A stretch of DNA of 64,000 nucleotides from Viola odorata (GCA_963691705.1 OY829540.1:49946158-50010157); one strand, 5' to 3'; counted from the stretch's first letter, positions 1-12,160 are shown. Notes: generated by a model not told the origin, from the sequence alone. Translations and numbers: made by a program.

Positions 1-1693
1 ACTTAAAAAAAAACATGGCATAATTCATAGGCAATTTATTTAAAACATGCAAGCATACGAATATTTTTCATGGTAATTTAACATGACATGAAACAAGCAA
101 GACATCATATGAACAAATGATTAACTCCTTTCGAACTTATCATGGTATAAAGAAAGCAATTTATTGCATACGAGAATTTTACGATAATTAAAATATGGCC
201 TAAAGTAAACAATTTATTGCATACGAGAATTTTACGATAATTAAGACATGGCATAAAGTAAAATAATTTATTGCATACGAGAATTTTACAATAATTAAAA
301 CATGGCATAAAGTAAACAATTTATTGTGTACGAACATGTAAACAATTCATATGATATTAAAAATACGAAAATAGAATAAACATATCGCATAAAAAAATTA
401 TTTGGGTCGGGCCCCACATGCTGAAACTAATTAAAATGGGCTAGGAATAAATCCTAAGTCCATGATTTAAATTAGAAAAAGGAAAAGATGGGCTTGGTTT
501 AAACCAAAGCCCATCGACATTTTAAAAACCAAAGAAAGGGACGGGTTTGGCCCGTCACCTTCCCTCTCTGACAAGAACAGTACACTGTTCTTCTTCTTCC
601 TTGCGCCGGCGACAAGGAAGGTCGAGCTTGGCCGAATGGCCCCAAAACAAAGCCCCCACTGAACCCGCAATCACTCCAGTAGTCCAATCAAACGAAAATA
701 GCCACGAAAACCCAAGAGAAACACAAGCAATTTTAGACAAAACAAAACATGCTTAATAAAAATGGATTTCAAACAATAATTAGCCAAAGAAATGATCAGT
801 CAAATTGATGCAAGGGAAGCAAACTTGGCATGATATAAAAGCATTTAAAGTATATTTAAGCAATTGATTCATGCATTAGGAGGATAAACGAAAATTAAAA
901 GAAAGAAGCTAGAGAGAGAAAGCTTGAAAATACTCACTTTGATTGCTTCCTTTTGCTTGGATTGATGCTGGTGATGAGAGGGTGCGTCAACCCGTGAGTC
1001 TTAGAGTGGTAAGTAGCTAGGTATTTATAGGAGTAGAATGTGTGGGGAGCAAGTAGGGTGACGCGACCCTTTTTGATTTATGTGGCTGGAAACGAACAGA
1101 ACAATCGGGAAGCACATGGGAGGGCGACGTAGGCATGGTGACGAGGCTGGTTTCTCGAAGCAGTGACGAGGCTAAGCTTAGAAGGTGACGCAGCTCGAAT
1201 TTTGGAAGAGAAATGGCTTGCTGGAGAAGAAAATGGAATGGGATATTTGGTTTTAAATCCGCGACCGTTGGATGGTTGACTAAGGGAGAGTCAACCAATC
1301 CAATGGCCTAGATTAAAAGGAAGGAAAAAAATTTATTTAATTAATTATGGGCTCGATCTATTTGTTGCGATGAAATTGATGAAAAATTCAAACGAAAGCA
1401 ATTACGTTATAGAGAAAAATATGACGATCGAGATGATGTGAACAAAATTTTGAGCTCAACTATCTAAACGCATTTATTTTGACAAAGTGTCGAAAAAGCT
1501 CGTTCAGAACCGGATAACAGTTCGAATGACGTAAAAAGGCGAAAAACTAAAATAACGTGAAATGAAGCGAAATATTAAACAAATAGCCCACGATCAAAGA
1601 ATTGACTGAAATTTATCGTAAACGGGTTTTTAAACGGGACAAGCAATAAAATACGAAAAAGTTGTGACGTAAGTCAAAATTTGGGCAGCAACA
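1..1693 (-). repeat. Outer element 3' LTR (partial)
   Basis: Matches the split LTR at 10093-11445 and 26593-27625. It ends CAACA at 1693, which is TGTTG on the minus strand. It retains about 185 bp (474-658) that the other copy has lost, so it shows the site before the inner insertion. From about 154 to 330 it carries three copies of a ~54 bp unit (TTTATTGCATACGAGAATTT core), while the partner LTR at 11235 has one copy plus a partial. Short ORFs inside it look incidental. Confidence 0.85.
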
Positions 1694-1713
1694 GTTGCCC
1701 CCTCTTTACTGTC
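1694..1713 (-). other. Putative polypurine tract of the outer element
   Basis: On the minus strand this is a purine-rich stretch with AAAGAGGGGGCAAC directly before the TGTTG start of the 3' LTR. This is the usual position of the plus-strand primer in LTR elements and supports the minus orientation. Confidence 0.65.
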
Positions 1714-1825
1714 TGATAAAAAATGCAGTGTAACTGAGATTTTTGATCAGCAGTAAAGATGGTTGCCCCAAGTACTACCACAGTTTTGGGAATGATGGAG
1801 ACTTACCTGAGGGTGAGTTTTGAAT

Positions 1826-2195
1826 TCTGGTCTGGGTGAGGCTATCACATTGCCAGATGATGGTATGAAAAAAATGAGACTGCATGTCCGTGCGAGGCTA
1901 TTGCTCTCCGGACGTTGTTGCGGAAAATGTGATTGGCATGTTGGTGCGAGGCTATCGCTTTCCGAATGTTTGATGTGAAAATGTGAATGAAGGTTCGTGC
2001 GAGGCTATCGCTCTTCGGACGTTGATGTGAAAACGTGACTACACGACCGTTCGACGCTATCGCTCTCCGGACGCTAGTGCTGGAATGTAACTACACGACC
2101 ATGCGAGGCTATCGCTCTCCGGACGCTGGTGCTGAAAATGTAACTATACGACTGTGCGAGGTTATCGCTCTCCGGACGCTGGTGTTGAAATGTAG
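1826..2195. repeat. Tandem array 1, ~53 bp unit, 6-7 copies
   Basis: The core GCGAGGCTATCGCTCTCCGG recurs with about 53 bp spacing from near 1830 to 2180. The last copies are closest to each other. The array lies just inside the outer element, on the 3' LTR side, and runs straight into the next array. No convincing protein is encoded. Confidence 0.85.
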
Positions 2196-2862
2196 TCGCT
2201 CAAGGAGGAGTTATATAGATATGCAGAAAAGTAGTCACTCAATGAGGAGTATTTAGATATGCAGAAAAGTAGTCGCTCAAGGAGGAGTATTTAGTTATGC
2301 AGAAAAGTAGTCGCTCAAGGAAGAGTATTTAGATATGCAGAAAAGTAGTCGCTCAACGAGGAGACTATAAAAAAGTAGTCACTCAAGGAGGAGTATTTGG
2401 TTTGCAGAAATGTAGTCGCTCAAGGAGGAGTATTTAGTTATGCAGAAAAGTAGTCGCTCAAGGAGGAGTATTTAGATATGCAGAAAACTAGTCGCTCAAG
2501 AAGGAGATTATACAGAAAAGTAGTTGCTCAAGGAGGAGATAATAATTATGTAGAAAAGTAGTCGCTCAAGGAGGAGATTATGCAGAAAAGTAGTCGCTCA
2601 AGGAGGAGATAATAATTATGCAGAAAAGTAGTCGCTCAAGGAGGAGATAATAATTATGCAGAAAAGTAGTCGCTCAAGGAGGAGATAATAATTATGCAGA
2701 AAATTAGTCGCTCAAGGTCGCTCAAGGAGGAGATAATAATTATGCAGAAAAGTAGTCACTCAAGGAGGAGATAATAATTATGCAGAAAATTAGTCGCTTA
2801 AGGTTGCTCAAGGAGGAGATAATAATTATGCAGAAAAATAGTCGCTCAAGGAGGAGATAAAT
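2190..2862. repeat. Tandem array 2, ~31-39 bp unit, about 18 copies
   Basis: The motif AGTAGTCGCTCAAGGAGGAG followed by an AT-rich spacer and ATGCAGAAA is repeated about 18 times. Spacer variants (tatttagatatg, ataataattatg, or nothing) define unit subtypes. Subtypes cluster along the array, as expected from local duplication by slippage or unequal exchange. Confidence 0.88.
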
Positions 2863-2924
2863 GCCAGAATTTAAATGATATAAAGGGAAAGCGGGTCTTA
2901 CCTCGGACTTACCTTGCGAACTGA

Positions 2925-3195
2925 AATGGAGGGTGGTTTGAAGCCACCGCATGAATTGAGTTAAAGAGTGGTTGAAAGCCACCACATTTGATAGATGGGT
3001 GAGTGGTTGAAAGCCACTGCATTTGACGAAGATGTGAATTCAGATCCGAACGGGGACACCGCAAAATTCGGATGTTTGGACATTGAGGAAGATGGTCACC
3101 TCGGACCTTCGAGGAAGATAGTCACCTCGGACATTTGAGGAAGATAGTCACCTCGGACATTTTGAGGAAGATAGTCACCTCGGACAATTGATTGG
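2925..3195. repeat. Two short arrays: GTGGTTGAAAGCCACC units and GAGGAAGATAGTCACCTCGG units
   Basis: About three copies of a ~40 bp unit with the palindromic core GGTTTGAAGCCACC lie at 2930-3020. About four copies of a ~28 bp unit containing GAAGATAGTCACCTCGGAC lie at 3090-3190. Both cores are short inverted repeats. No coding potential is apparent. Confidence 0.75.
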
Positions 3196-3469
3196 GGAAT
3201 GGTAACGTACTCCCTTCGAGGTTGATTGATTTTTGACAAAAATCCAGGATGAGGGCATTACAGTGATTTCTTCAACGAAAACCTAACGGCAAGGGATTTA
3301 TAACGATGTTGTCATCGAAAACCCAATGGCATGAGATTTCACTGGAGCATATCTGTATCCTGCAAATTGGAAGGAAGCAAGCGCAAAGCAGCAACAGATA
3401 GAAAAAGGAAAAAGCAATTGATAATGTGAAATATCTTGTATTCCTACATTTAAACCTCGGCATGCCCCC

Positions 3470-4720
3470 AAGTCTTTTTTTTTTTTAAGGGAAAATCAAA
3501 TCAAGTATATTCTTTGAAAAATGTTCATTCATTTTTCGTTATATAAACATGATTGATACAATTCTAGATAACATCTGCATCTTGTTCAGGAAATAACGAC
3601 CTCAAGAACAAGACTTTCCCATGACATGTAAACATAAGCAATTCTCACTAGATATTAGTGTTTGCGCTCAGAAACAAGGCTATGTGTTTACACTCCTAAA
3701 AATGCAGCAAACATAGCACAAAATCAGATTTGCAATGTCAATCCGAGTGAATAAACTTCGAATGAAGATGCACCTGCATGGGTCTGCTAATAATCGAAAG
3801 GACTTTGTGAGAGAGAAAGAAAGGAGGAATTTGTAGAAGAAAGGAAAAGTGTTGTGTTTGTTTTTTTCGTGAAAGGTTTTAATGAGTTTGTGCTCGACGA
3901 TTGATTGTGATGGGGACAAATCATGGTGAACGATGCTTGATGATTTGATCGAGGCGAAAGCGAAGTATACAAGTTTCTTTACCTTTCGCTAGGAACACTC
4001 TTCTTGTGATCATCTTGATCGATTTTGATTGATGATTTTTTTCATACTTGCTTCTACTTTCATCGACTTGGGTTCTTGGAGATACCCTCTTTTTTAATCT
4101 TCTTTTTTTCTTTTTTTTCTTTTTTTTTCTCTTCCTTTCTCTCCCTTTTTCCTTTCCCCCCCTTTTTTTCTTTTTTCTTTTTTCTTTTCCTTTTTTTTGT
4201 AAAAGGTTCGTGCTCGACGACTGATTGTGATGCAGACAAATTGTGGTGAACGATGCTCGACGATTTGATCGTGGTGAGAGCAAAGCGCACCAATCCTTGA
4301 ATCTTTACTAGAGATGTTTCTTCTTGATTGTTTTGAGGGCACCGTGCCTAAGTTTGCAATGATCTTTTTGAGATTATTTTTTTGTTGATGTTTGACCATT
4401 TTTGTTTGGTACTTATTTTTTGAACACTCTCTTTTTGATTTCGAGATCATTTTGACGAACCGCACCAACTTCTGAATTTTCGCAAGGAATGATATCTCTT
4501 TGTTTTGAGATCATCACTCATTGTTGACGAAGCGTACCTAGTTTTTGAACCTTTGTTGGAAATGATCTCTCCCCCTCCTTTTTTTAGATCATTGTTATCC
4601 TTTGACTATTTTTTGCACTTGCTTTTGCTTTTTTTTTTTTTTTTTTTGAGCAAGCAAAGCAAGTACAATTTCTTGTTTGGTCTATTATTCTCTCTGTCTT
4701 TGGCAGAAGCCTCCAAGTCT
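3470..4720. repeat. Pyrimidine-rich stretch with ~320 bp and ~110 bp duplicated segments
   Basis: Long T and CT tracts (4095-4200, 4628-4649) separate related segments. The phrase GTGCTCGACGA(T/C)TGATTGTGATG occurs near 3890 and again near 4211, followed by similar sequence. A ~110 bp segment around AGATCAT...GCACC is repeated near 4440-4580. ORFs here are low-complexity (Lys/Glu or Phe runs) and were not accepted as genes. Confidence 0.6.
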
Positions 4721-5884
4721 TGATTTATTTTGGTCTTCTTCTAACGTTGATTTGTCAGCGATCCCCTAAGGGCTTTCTTGTCATTCCTTTGTTAGATGTA
4801 TATTTTCAGCTCCTAGTTTAATGGTCCTAGTGGAGCACTACTCACTTGGTTGGGTGAAGATAGAGGGCTTTTGGATAGCGACCTTCGATTTTCTTCGCCG
4901 CTTCTCCGTGTTTTAACGCAGACTGTCAACCTTTGAGGGTTTCCTCTTCGTCTTGCTGATTTGTTGAAATGAATCTTAACATGCTTTTGGCGCTTAGTCG
5001 GCCAATTCCATTGAGCACTTAGTCATTCGTGAGGAGTTTAGAAGAAGCCTTTGAAGGGTTTGATAGAGTTGTACATGGTGTACAAGGTATGTGTTTTGAG
5101 GGCGAAAAAGTTAAAAAATGAAAAATGTGGAAGAAGAGCAAAGCAAAGTCCAATGTCATCTTACTGTTATCCCATGTCTGATGGTTCATGTACCCTAGAT
5201 ATTATGCAAATCTAACTAGCACTTAGCTTAGCATTTACACTCATGAAAGAAACGAGGCGTGATGGCCCAAAATACTCACAGGGATATGTTTGTAACTGCT
5301 TACGCCTAAATCGTGTCATGGATATAAGAGCTAACAGACAAGATCATGTATGTTTATATAATTTCTAATGAACGCACAAGTCATCCGTGTCGTGATAAAG
5401 TGATGAACACACTTGATTTTAAGGAATGTTAAAACGTAGGATTTTCAAGCCAAGTAATATATATTTATTTTTATTTATTTTTTGGCAAAAACTAAGAATT
5501 TTAGCAGACATGATGCACACACTCTTGCAACAACATAAATTGTGGGAATTTTAAAAAAGCGTGGAAAATGTAAATTGTGAAAACAAAAATTGCGGAAACG
5601 GAAATTGCAAAAATATAAAAAGACAACTTCCCTGAAAAATGAGCTTTGACATTTTTCGACACCTTCTCTTGGTCGTCACTCCACTTGCTTGCCCCCAAAT
5701 TTACAAGTCTCGTTGCACCTGAAATGAAGAGACAATTAAATAGTAAATTCATAGGGAAAAAGTATCCCAAGATGTTGAATTTAAAATTAATGAAAGAATA
5801 GAAATATTGAAAAGAACACGTGAGTTGCCTCCCACGAAGCGCCCTTGTTTATAGTCCTAGGCTTGACGTTTGGCAAAGGTTCCT
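4721..5884. other. Outer element interior without recognised feature
   Basis: No convincing ORF, RNA gene or repeat was found on either strand. An 89-codon minus-strand ORF near 5501-5770 shows no recognisable domain. Confidence 0.5.
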
Positions 5885-7070
5885 TGCGATCAAAATTTGG
5901 AGAAAGCGGGGGTGAATCGCCACATTAAATTTTTGATGAAAAGTGGGGGTGTAAACCGCCGCACAAAATTTTGACGAAAAGTGGGGCTTAAACCGCCACA
6001 AAACGTTTGACAAAAAGTGAGGGTTTGAACCGCCACACAAGATTGAAACGTGGGGTTTTGAACCATCACCCGATTTTTGAAAGGTGGGGTTTAAACCTCC
6101 ACACAATTTTTTGAAATGTGGGGTGTGAACTGCCACGCGATTTTTTGAAAGGTGGGGTTTAAACCGCCACACGATTTTTGAAAGGTGGGGTTTAAACCGC
6201 CACACGAATGTGGGGTGTGAACCGCCACATGATTTTTTTAAAGGTGGGGTTTAAACCGCCACATGATTTTTTGAAAGGCGGGGTTTAAACCGCCACATGA
6301 TTTTTGAAATGTGGGGTTTGAACCGCCACACGATTCTTTTGAAGGGTGGGGTTTAAACTGCCACGTGATTTTTTGAAATGTAGGGTTTGAACCGCCACGC
6401 GATTTTTTGAAAGGTGGGGTTTGAACCGCCACGCGATTTTTTGAAAGGTGGGGTTTAAACCGCCACATGATTTTTTTCAAAGGTGGGGTTTAAACCGCCA
6501 CACGATTTTTTTGAAATGTGGGATGTGAACCGCCACACGATTTTTTTTTTTTTGAAAGGTGGGGTTTAAACCGCCATACGATTATTTGAAGGGTGGGGTT
6601 TAAACTGCCACATGAATTTTAAAATGTGGGGTGTGAACCACCAACGATTTTTTTGAAATATGGGGTATGAACCACCACACGATTTTTTTTGAAGGGTGGG
6701 GTTTAAACCGCCACATGATTTTTGAAATGTGGGGTGTGAACCGCCACGCAATTTTTTGAAATGTGGGGTTTGAACTGCCACGCGATTTTTTGAAAGGTGG
6801 GGTTTAAACCGCCACATGAATTTTGAAAGGTGGGGTTTAAACCGCCACACGAATATGGGGTGTGAACCGCCACACGATTTTTTTAAATGTGGGGTTTAAA
6901 CCGCCACATGATTTTTTGAAAGGCGGGATTTATACCGCCACATGATTTTTTGAAATGTGGGGTGTGAACCGCCACGCGATTTTTTGAAATGTGAGGTATG
7001 AACCGCCACACGATTTTTTTGGAAAGGTGGGGTTTAAACCGCCACATGAATTTTGAAAGGGTGGGGATAA
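5885..7070. repeat. Tandem array 4, ~33 bp unit, roughly 33 copies
   Basis: The unit is GGTGGGGTTTAAACCGCCAC followed by a T-rich spacer (CGATTTTTTGAAA type). The core is a near-perfect palindrome (GTGGNGGTTTAAACCNCCAC), so each unit could form a short hairpin. Minus-strand frames through it translate to repeated WRFKPHLSK-like peptides. Length variation in the T-run breaks the frame repeatedly, so no protein is called. Confidence 0.9.
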
Positions 7071-7311
7071 CTCACTTTTTAGGAGCCATTGTTTATCCTG
7101 AAAAAAGAAAATAATAGTGAGCATAAGTGATAACATGCATGACATGTAATCCCGAGGCCTCCACACTACTTATTCACTCTTTTGGCCACACTTTCACTTG
7201 ATACTTTCAAGGTGAATGAGAAGATGACACTTCGGTGAAGATATGAAGGAAGCTTTTATTCATTCCACTCGACGAGATGTGATTTTGGATGCTATCAATG
7301 AAACCCACGGA

Positions 7312-9030
7312 TCGGCGCTACGAGGAGATGTCGGCCAAAACAAAAGAGCGCGAAGCTGAAATCGAGAAGTAACTGTCCTTGCATTCTGAATTTTTTTGTG
7401 AGAGATGTTCCGCCCAGAAAAATCTAAAATTTGGCGTGGGTAGACTTCAGCCTGTTATCAACATCTTTCGTGTTTTATCCGAGTGGAAACTCCAAACAAA
7501 TCGCATTGATATTGGCCAAGGACAAAGAGCGCGCAGCTGAAACCGAGAAGAAGTAACTGTCCTTGCATTCTGAATTTTTTGGGAGAGATTCTCCGCCCAG
7601 AAAAATCTGAACTTTGGTGTGGGAATAATTCAGCCCGTTATCAACGTCTTTTGTGTTTTAGACAAGAGGAAAATCTGAGCAAATCGCATTGATATTGGCC
7701 AAGGAAAAAGAGAGCGCAACTGAAACTGAGAAGAAGCAACTATTCTTGTGTTCTGATTTTTTTTTCGAGAGATGTACTGCCCCGAAAATTTTGAATTTTG
7801 GTATGAAAAATCTTCAGCCTGTTATAAACATCTTTCATGTTTTATCTGAGTGGAAAATCTGAGTAAATCGTATCCATATTGGCCAAAATAAAAGAGCGCG
7901 TCGCTGAAGCTGAGAAGAAGCAACTATTCTTGCATTCTGATTTTTTTGCGAGAGATGTACTGCCCAGAAAAATATGAATTTTGGTATGGAAAATCCTCAG
8001 CCTGTTATCAACATCTTTCTTGTTTTTTCCGAGTGGAAAATCCGATCCAGTCATATCCATTTTAGCCAAGACAAAAGTTCGTGCAGCTAAGATCGAGAAG
8101 GAGCAGTTGTCCTTGTGTTCTGATTTTTTGCGAGAGATATACTGCCCAAAAAATTCTGAAATTTGGTGTGAGCAGACTTTAACCTGTCATAAACATCTTC
8201 CATGTTTTGTCTGAGTGTAAAATCCGAGCAAATCATATCTATTTTGGCCAAGACAAAAGTTCGCGCAGCTGAGATCGAGAAGGAGCAGCTATTCTTGCGT
8301 TCTGAAATTTCTTTTGAGAGATGCGCTTCCCATACAATTATGAAATTTGATAAGGGAGAACTTCCATGTGTTATGAACGTCTTTTGTGTTTTAGTCGAGT
8401 GGAAACTTGGAATCAATCGCAGTCATATTGGCCAAGGTAAAAGAAGTGTGCGGTCAGCCGAGCAGAAACAGTCATCCTCACATTCTGAATTTTTTTACGA
8501 GGGATGTGCTGCCCAGGAAATTCTGAAATTTGGGTAAGGGAGAACTTCCATATGTTACGAACGTCTTTCGTGTTTTAGTCGAGCGGAAATCTGGAGTCAA
8601 TCGCAGTCATATTGGCCAAGGTACAAGAGTGCGCGGCCGAGACCGAGAAAAGCAGCCATCTTCACGTCTAAATTATTTGTGAGAGAGGTATCACCCATAA
8701 AAATATTAAATTTCGTGTGGGAAAACTTTAGCCCATTATCAAAATCTTTCGTGTTTTGGCCGTGATCAAATTCTGAGCCAATCATGTTGATATCGGCCAA
8801 AACAAAAGAGCGTGCAGCTGAGACCGAGAAAAGCAGCCATCTTCACGTCTAAATTATTTGTGAGAGAGGTATCGCCCAGAAAAATCTGAAATTTCGTGTG
8901 GAAAAACTTTAGCCCATCATAAACATCTTTCATGTTTTGTCCGTGACGAAATTATGAGTCAATGGTATCGATATCGGCCAAAATAAAAGAGCGCGCAGCT
9001 AAGACCGAGAAGGAATGGCTATCCTTGCAT
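7312..9030. repeat. Tandem array 5, ~182 bp unit, 10 copies (satellite-like)
   Basis: The landmark TTGGCCAA(G/A)..AAAGAGCGCGCAGC recurs at about 7332, 7513, 7693, 7878, 8062, 8243, 8426, 8609, 8792 and 8974, a spacing of 180-185 bp. Each unit also holds TCTGAATTTTTTTGCGAGAG and a CATCTTTCGTGTTTTATCC segment. Copies differ by scattered substitutions. Interior ORFs of 62-111 codons are by-products of the repeat. Confidence 0.9.
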
Positions 9031-10070
9031 TCTGTGTGTGTTTTTTTTTTCTTTGAGTGTGCTTTCCTCCCGAGGATTAGCCTTTTGTTTTGTTTGTTTT
9101 ATATGTGGTTTATTTTGCGGGAGGTTATTTTGATCATGGGTGATAGCGTATTGATGTCCTTTGGATGTGTGAAAGAAAGAAAAACGCATTTCATGATTAT
9201 CCGAATAATTACGGACTTTGTCATTGACTTTTCCGTCAAAAAAAGGGTACAACCATTATAAGTTGGATTGATTATCTAGCTCTATCCAAAGGTTTGCAGA
9301 CAAAGTCTAGGAACATTGTTTCATGGGGTGAAAAGATAAGAATCCGTAGGTAGCCGATGCATGATCTTTCTTTTGAAGTCGTCAACCTTGGGAGTCGGGA
9401 TCCATTTGCTCAAAAATATTCTAATGATGCAATCTCTCCTTTTTGTATCACCACTTCCTCCAATCTTGGCCGTAATATCGGGAATGGAACCAGATTTCAA
9501 CGTATCCCCTCATGCAGCTTGGTTCTCAAAACCTCTTCCCCCAAAAGTATCAAGTGAAACTAACGTAAGCACTGTCATTCAAACAAGCAGAATGGGTCTT
9601 GCGAAAAAAAGAACAGGGTTCAAGTGTTAGTAAAATGAATAAATTATTTTACTACGTTTTTTATTCACATGTGGAAAAAAATAGGATAATCAAAGCTATT
9701 AACAAACAAAATGATGTATATGCAAGGCTTTTGTCGTCGAGTAGTTTCTAACGGCCGCAAAGTTCCCGGACGATACCATAGAATGGCCCCTAAAGTGTCG
9801 GCTAGTGTCAACCGATTCCTTGCGGAACCAGGCAACCTTTCGACTGATTTTAGGGGTTCGTCTGAGTGGGGTTGGTGAACACTACCCAGGACATGTGTCC
9901 CAGGGCGTCACTACTACCCTCCTAAGCCTATTTGGTAATTGTCGCTTGGGTGTAGGGTACTATGCATGAGTATGACAATTGATCAAAGCGTATAACAAAT
10001 AATCACGAAAATAGTTTATTAAAGCAAGTAAACAAAAAACAAACACCTTAAAACCGGCTTTGACCCTAAA
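9031..10070. other. Outer element leader region (5' side), no gene recognised
   Basis: Short ORFs at 9019-9630 have no recognisable domain. From about 9720 to 10070 the sequence is non-repetitive and leads into the primer-binding site, so on the minus strand it would be the 5' leader of the outer element. Confidence 0.5.
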
Positions 10071-10092
10071 GTCCCCAGTGAAGTCGCCAAAC
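10071..10092 (-). other. Putative primer-binding region of the outer element
   Basis: Minus strand reads GTTTGGCGACTTCACTGGGG directly after the LTR end GGGTGCGACA. This resembles the TTTGGCGACTCNNCTGGGGA motif seen after many plant gypsy 5' LTRs. The primer tRNA was not identified. Confidence 0.65.
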
Positions 10093-11445
10093 TGTCGCAC
10101 CCTCTTTTTCGTTGAAAACGAGTTTAAGGTTCGGGACGGATGCTAAGCATAAATGGATGCTTCGTATAATGCAATGAAGTCGCCACCCTATTTTCTAAGG
10201 TTTAGAGAACCTAATCGTCATGGCATAAAAAGTAAAAACTAAGGCACATGTGGTCTAAACCAAAGAACGAAGGTTCGAGGTCATATTATAGACTTTGGAA
10301 GGTGTTAGGCACCCGAGTCACATCCTTAAAAAGGTTACCGGTTAAAAAGGTGTTTGGAAAACATTTTTTGACATGAAAATGAGTAAGTAATCGGAAAGTG
10401 TCGTCCGATCCCGCACACGAAAACGCGCCACTTTTCAATCATTTATGGAATGAATGATCGCAAAGTGTCAACCGAAATCCTGTTACGAAGATTGGGCCAC
10501 CTTCCAGTTGTCCATGGGCCCTCAAAGGTATTCATCGCTTTACTGTTTTGTTATTTCCGATCGGGACTTGTAGGGACTGATTAATCATTTCTGGTCGGGA
10601 CTGATTAATCGTTGGTTTTTTACTAAAGCGAGAGCCCTCTTTATCATCATCGGGTCATGCATGATTAATATTTAATTACTACGTGATCTATCATGGCAAA
10701 ACTAGCACGATACCAATTTAATGAATGCAAATAAACCGTGTGGTCTAGAAACCACCATGCTCATATATCAAAGGTATAGGAATTAATTTCATGGCATAAA
10801 AGCAAGTGATGTAAACACGTAAGCATGTGCGTTGATTTTATTTTCTAACAATTCTAAATATCATGCATACAATTATGATATGAGTTTTTTAACATTTCTA
10901 TATAGCATGCATATGAATAATATTTGCGAAAAACATCGAATAAATAAGAGAGGCTAGAAAGCGTACTTGCGTTGCGTGATCTTGATCTACCTTATAAAAC
11001 GAAAGTATTAGCGACAGTTTGGAAACAATAAATAATAAAATGTATTCGAATATTTATTTAATTTGTAACAAGTAAGCAACTTTAAAAAAAAACATGGCAT
11101 AATTAATAGACAATTTATTTAAAACATGCAAGCATACAAATATTTTTCATGGTAATTTAACATGGCATGAAACAAGCAAGACATCATATGAACAAATGAT
11201 TAACTCCTTTCGAATTTATCATGGTATAAAGAAAGCAATTTATTGCATACGAGAATTTTACGATAATTAAAACATGGCATAAAGTAAACAATTTATTGCA
11301 TACGAACATGTAAACAATTCATACGATATTAAAAATACGAAAATAGAATAAACATCTCGCATAAAAAAATTATTTGGGTCGGGCCCCACATGCTGAAACT
11401 AATTAAAATGGGCTAGGAATAAATCCTAGGCCCATGATTTAAATT
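10093..11445 (-). repeat. Outer element 5' LTR, distal segment
   Basis: Starts TGTCGCACCC on the plus strand (LTR end on the minus strand). Positions 11081-11445 match 1-473 closely. The inner element begins at 11446, immediately after ATTTAAATT. Together with 26593-27625 and the ~185 bp lost at the junction, the full LTR would be about 2.6 kb. Confidence 0.82.
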
Positions 11446-11962
11446 TGGTAAGATTCGGACTATTTGCTGAAGGGTAGTAGAGATATATGGTTCTTGGGGT
11501 CGGCCGTCCTCGGCGTCCGGTGTACCTGCACAGCGCCGGAGGGGGTCTCCGGCGCAAACACTCCGATGCTTAAGTCAGTAAGAGCTGTGGAAATAGCAGA
11601 GCTTTTGCTAGCAATCTTAGGCTTACCTTCCTCCTTTGTGGCGAAGGTATTTATAGGCAAACGTGGAGCATTTTTGGGTGATCTTGGTCACAAGGTGCTA
11701 ATGCGCCCGTCAGGGGGGGTTAGAGTTCCTCGTTGATGGAATGTGCTATCGCTGCGTTAGATATAGGCATGGGGGTAGGCGCTACCTAGGTAAGGCAGCG
11801 CCTACGCTTCTCACGAAATACCAGGCTTGGCCTGGGATGGGATAACCCCCCGTGTCATGATGAAGTGACGAGTGGGACCCCCTCGCTGATGTCGACCATC
11901 CCAGCGTCAGTCGCACAAGGAGAGGCGATAGCCTCGAAGCGGCCGGGTCGGTAGGAGCAGCA
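11446..11962 (-). repeat. Inner element 3' LTR (complete, ~517 bp)
   Basis: Plus strand begins TGGTAAGATTC and ends GGAGCAGCA, giving TG...CA termini. The first ~300 bp match 26293-26592. On the minus strand GCCTATAAATACC (around 11648-11660) is a good TATA box for LTR-driven transcription. A 66-codon minus ORF occurs in both LTR copies; it has no known domain and was not called. Confidence 0.85.
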
Positions 11963-11978
11963 GTTTTCCCCCCACCAT
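11963..11978 (-). other. Putative polypurine tract of the inner element
   Basis: Minus strand reads GGTGGGGGGAAAAC directly before the LTR start TGCTGCTCC. Its position and composition are those of a polypurine tract, and it fixes the LTR boundary at 11962. Confidence 0.75.
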
Positions 11979-12152
11979 GGAGTATAAGACGAAAATGCCC
12001 TTGCCGTTAGGAGTATTGTTATCACAAGCCCAACCGAAAATAAGCCCGAGTGTTTACCAAGGGCTACCGCTTCATCCTTAATCTTGCCAAGTCAACAGGT
12101 TTTCACGCGTAGAGATGGTCTGTTTATCGAGAAATATGTTTCTTCTTTTGGC

Positions 12153-12160
12153 CTATAAAT
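12153..12160 (+). promoter_or_regulatory. TATA-like box upstream of antisense ORF A
   Basis: CTATAAAT lies about 65 bp upstream of the ATG at 12222, a plausible distance for a short 5' UTR. An 18-bp motif shared with the region upstream of ORF B starts at 12026. This suggests the ORF has its own promoter and does not rely on the LTR, which faces the other way. Confidence 0.5.

Noticed and set aside
3921..4468. Minus and plus ORFs of 74-124 codons rich in Lys/Glu or Phe/Ser
   Set aside because: They arise from CT and T tracts within the outer element; low complexity, overlapping in several frames, no domain.
5849..7166. Chain of minus-strand ORFs encoding WRFKPHLSK-like repeats
   Set aside because: By-product of the 33-bp tandem array; frame is broken many times by T-run length changes and no start or domain is convincing.
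7842..8800. ORFs on both strands of 67-111 codons
   Set aside because: They follow the 182-bp tandem unit and are open on both strands, so they reflect repeat composition, not genes.
11460..11660. 66-codon minus ORF present in both inner LTR copies (also 26307-26507)
   Set aside because: Conserved only because LTRs are duplicates; no recognisable domain and it overlaps the LTR promoter.
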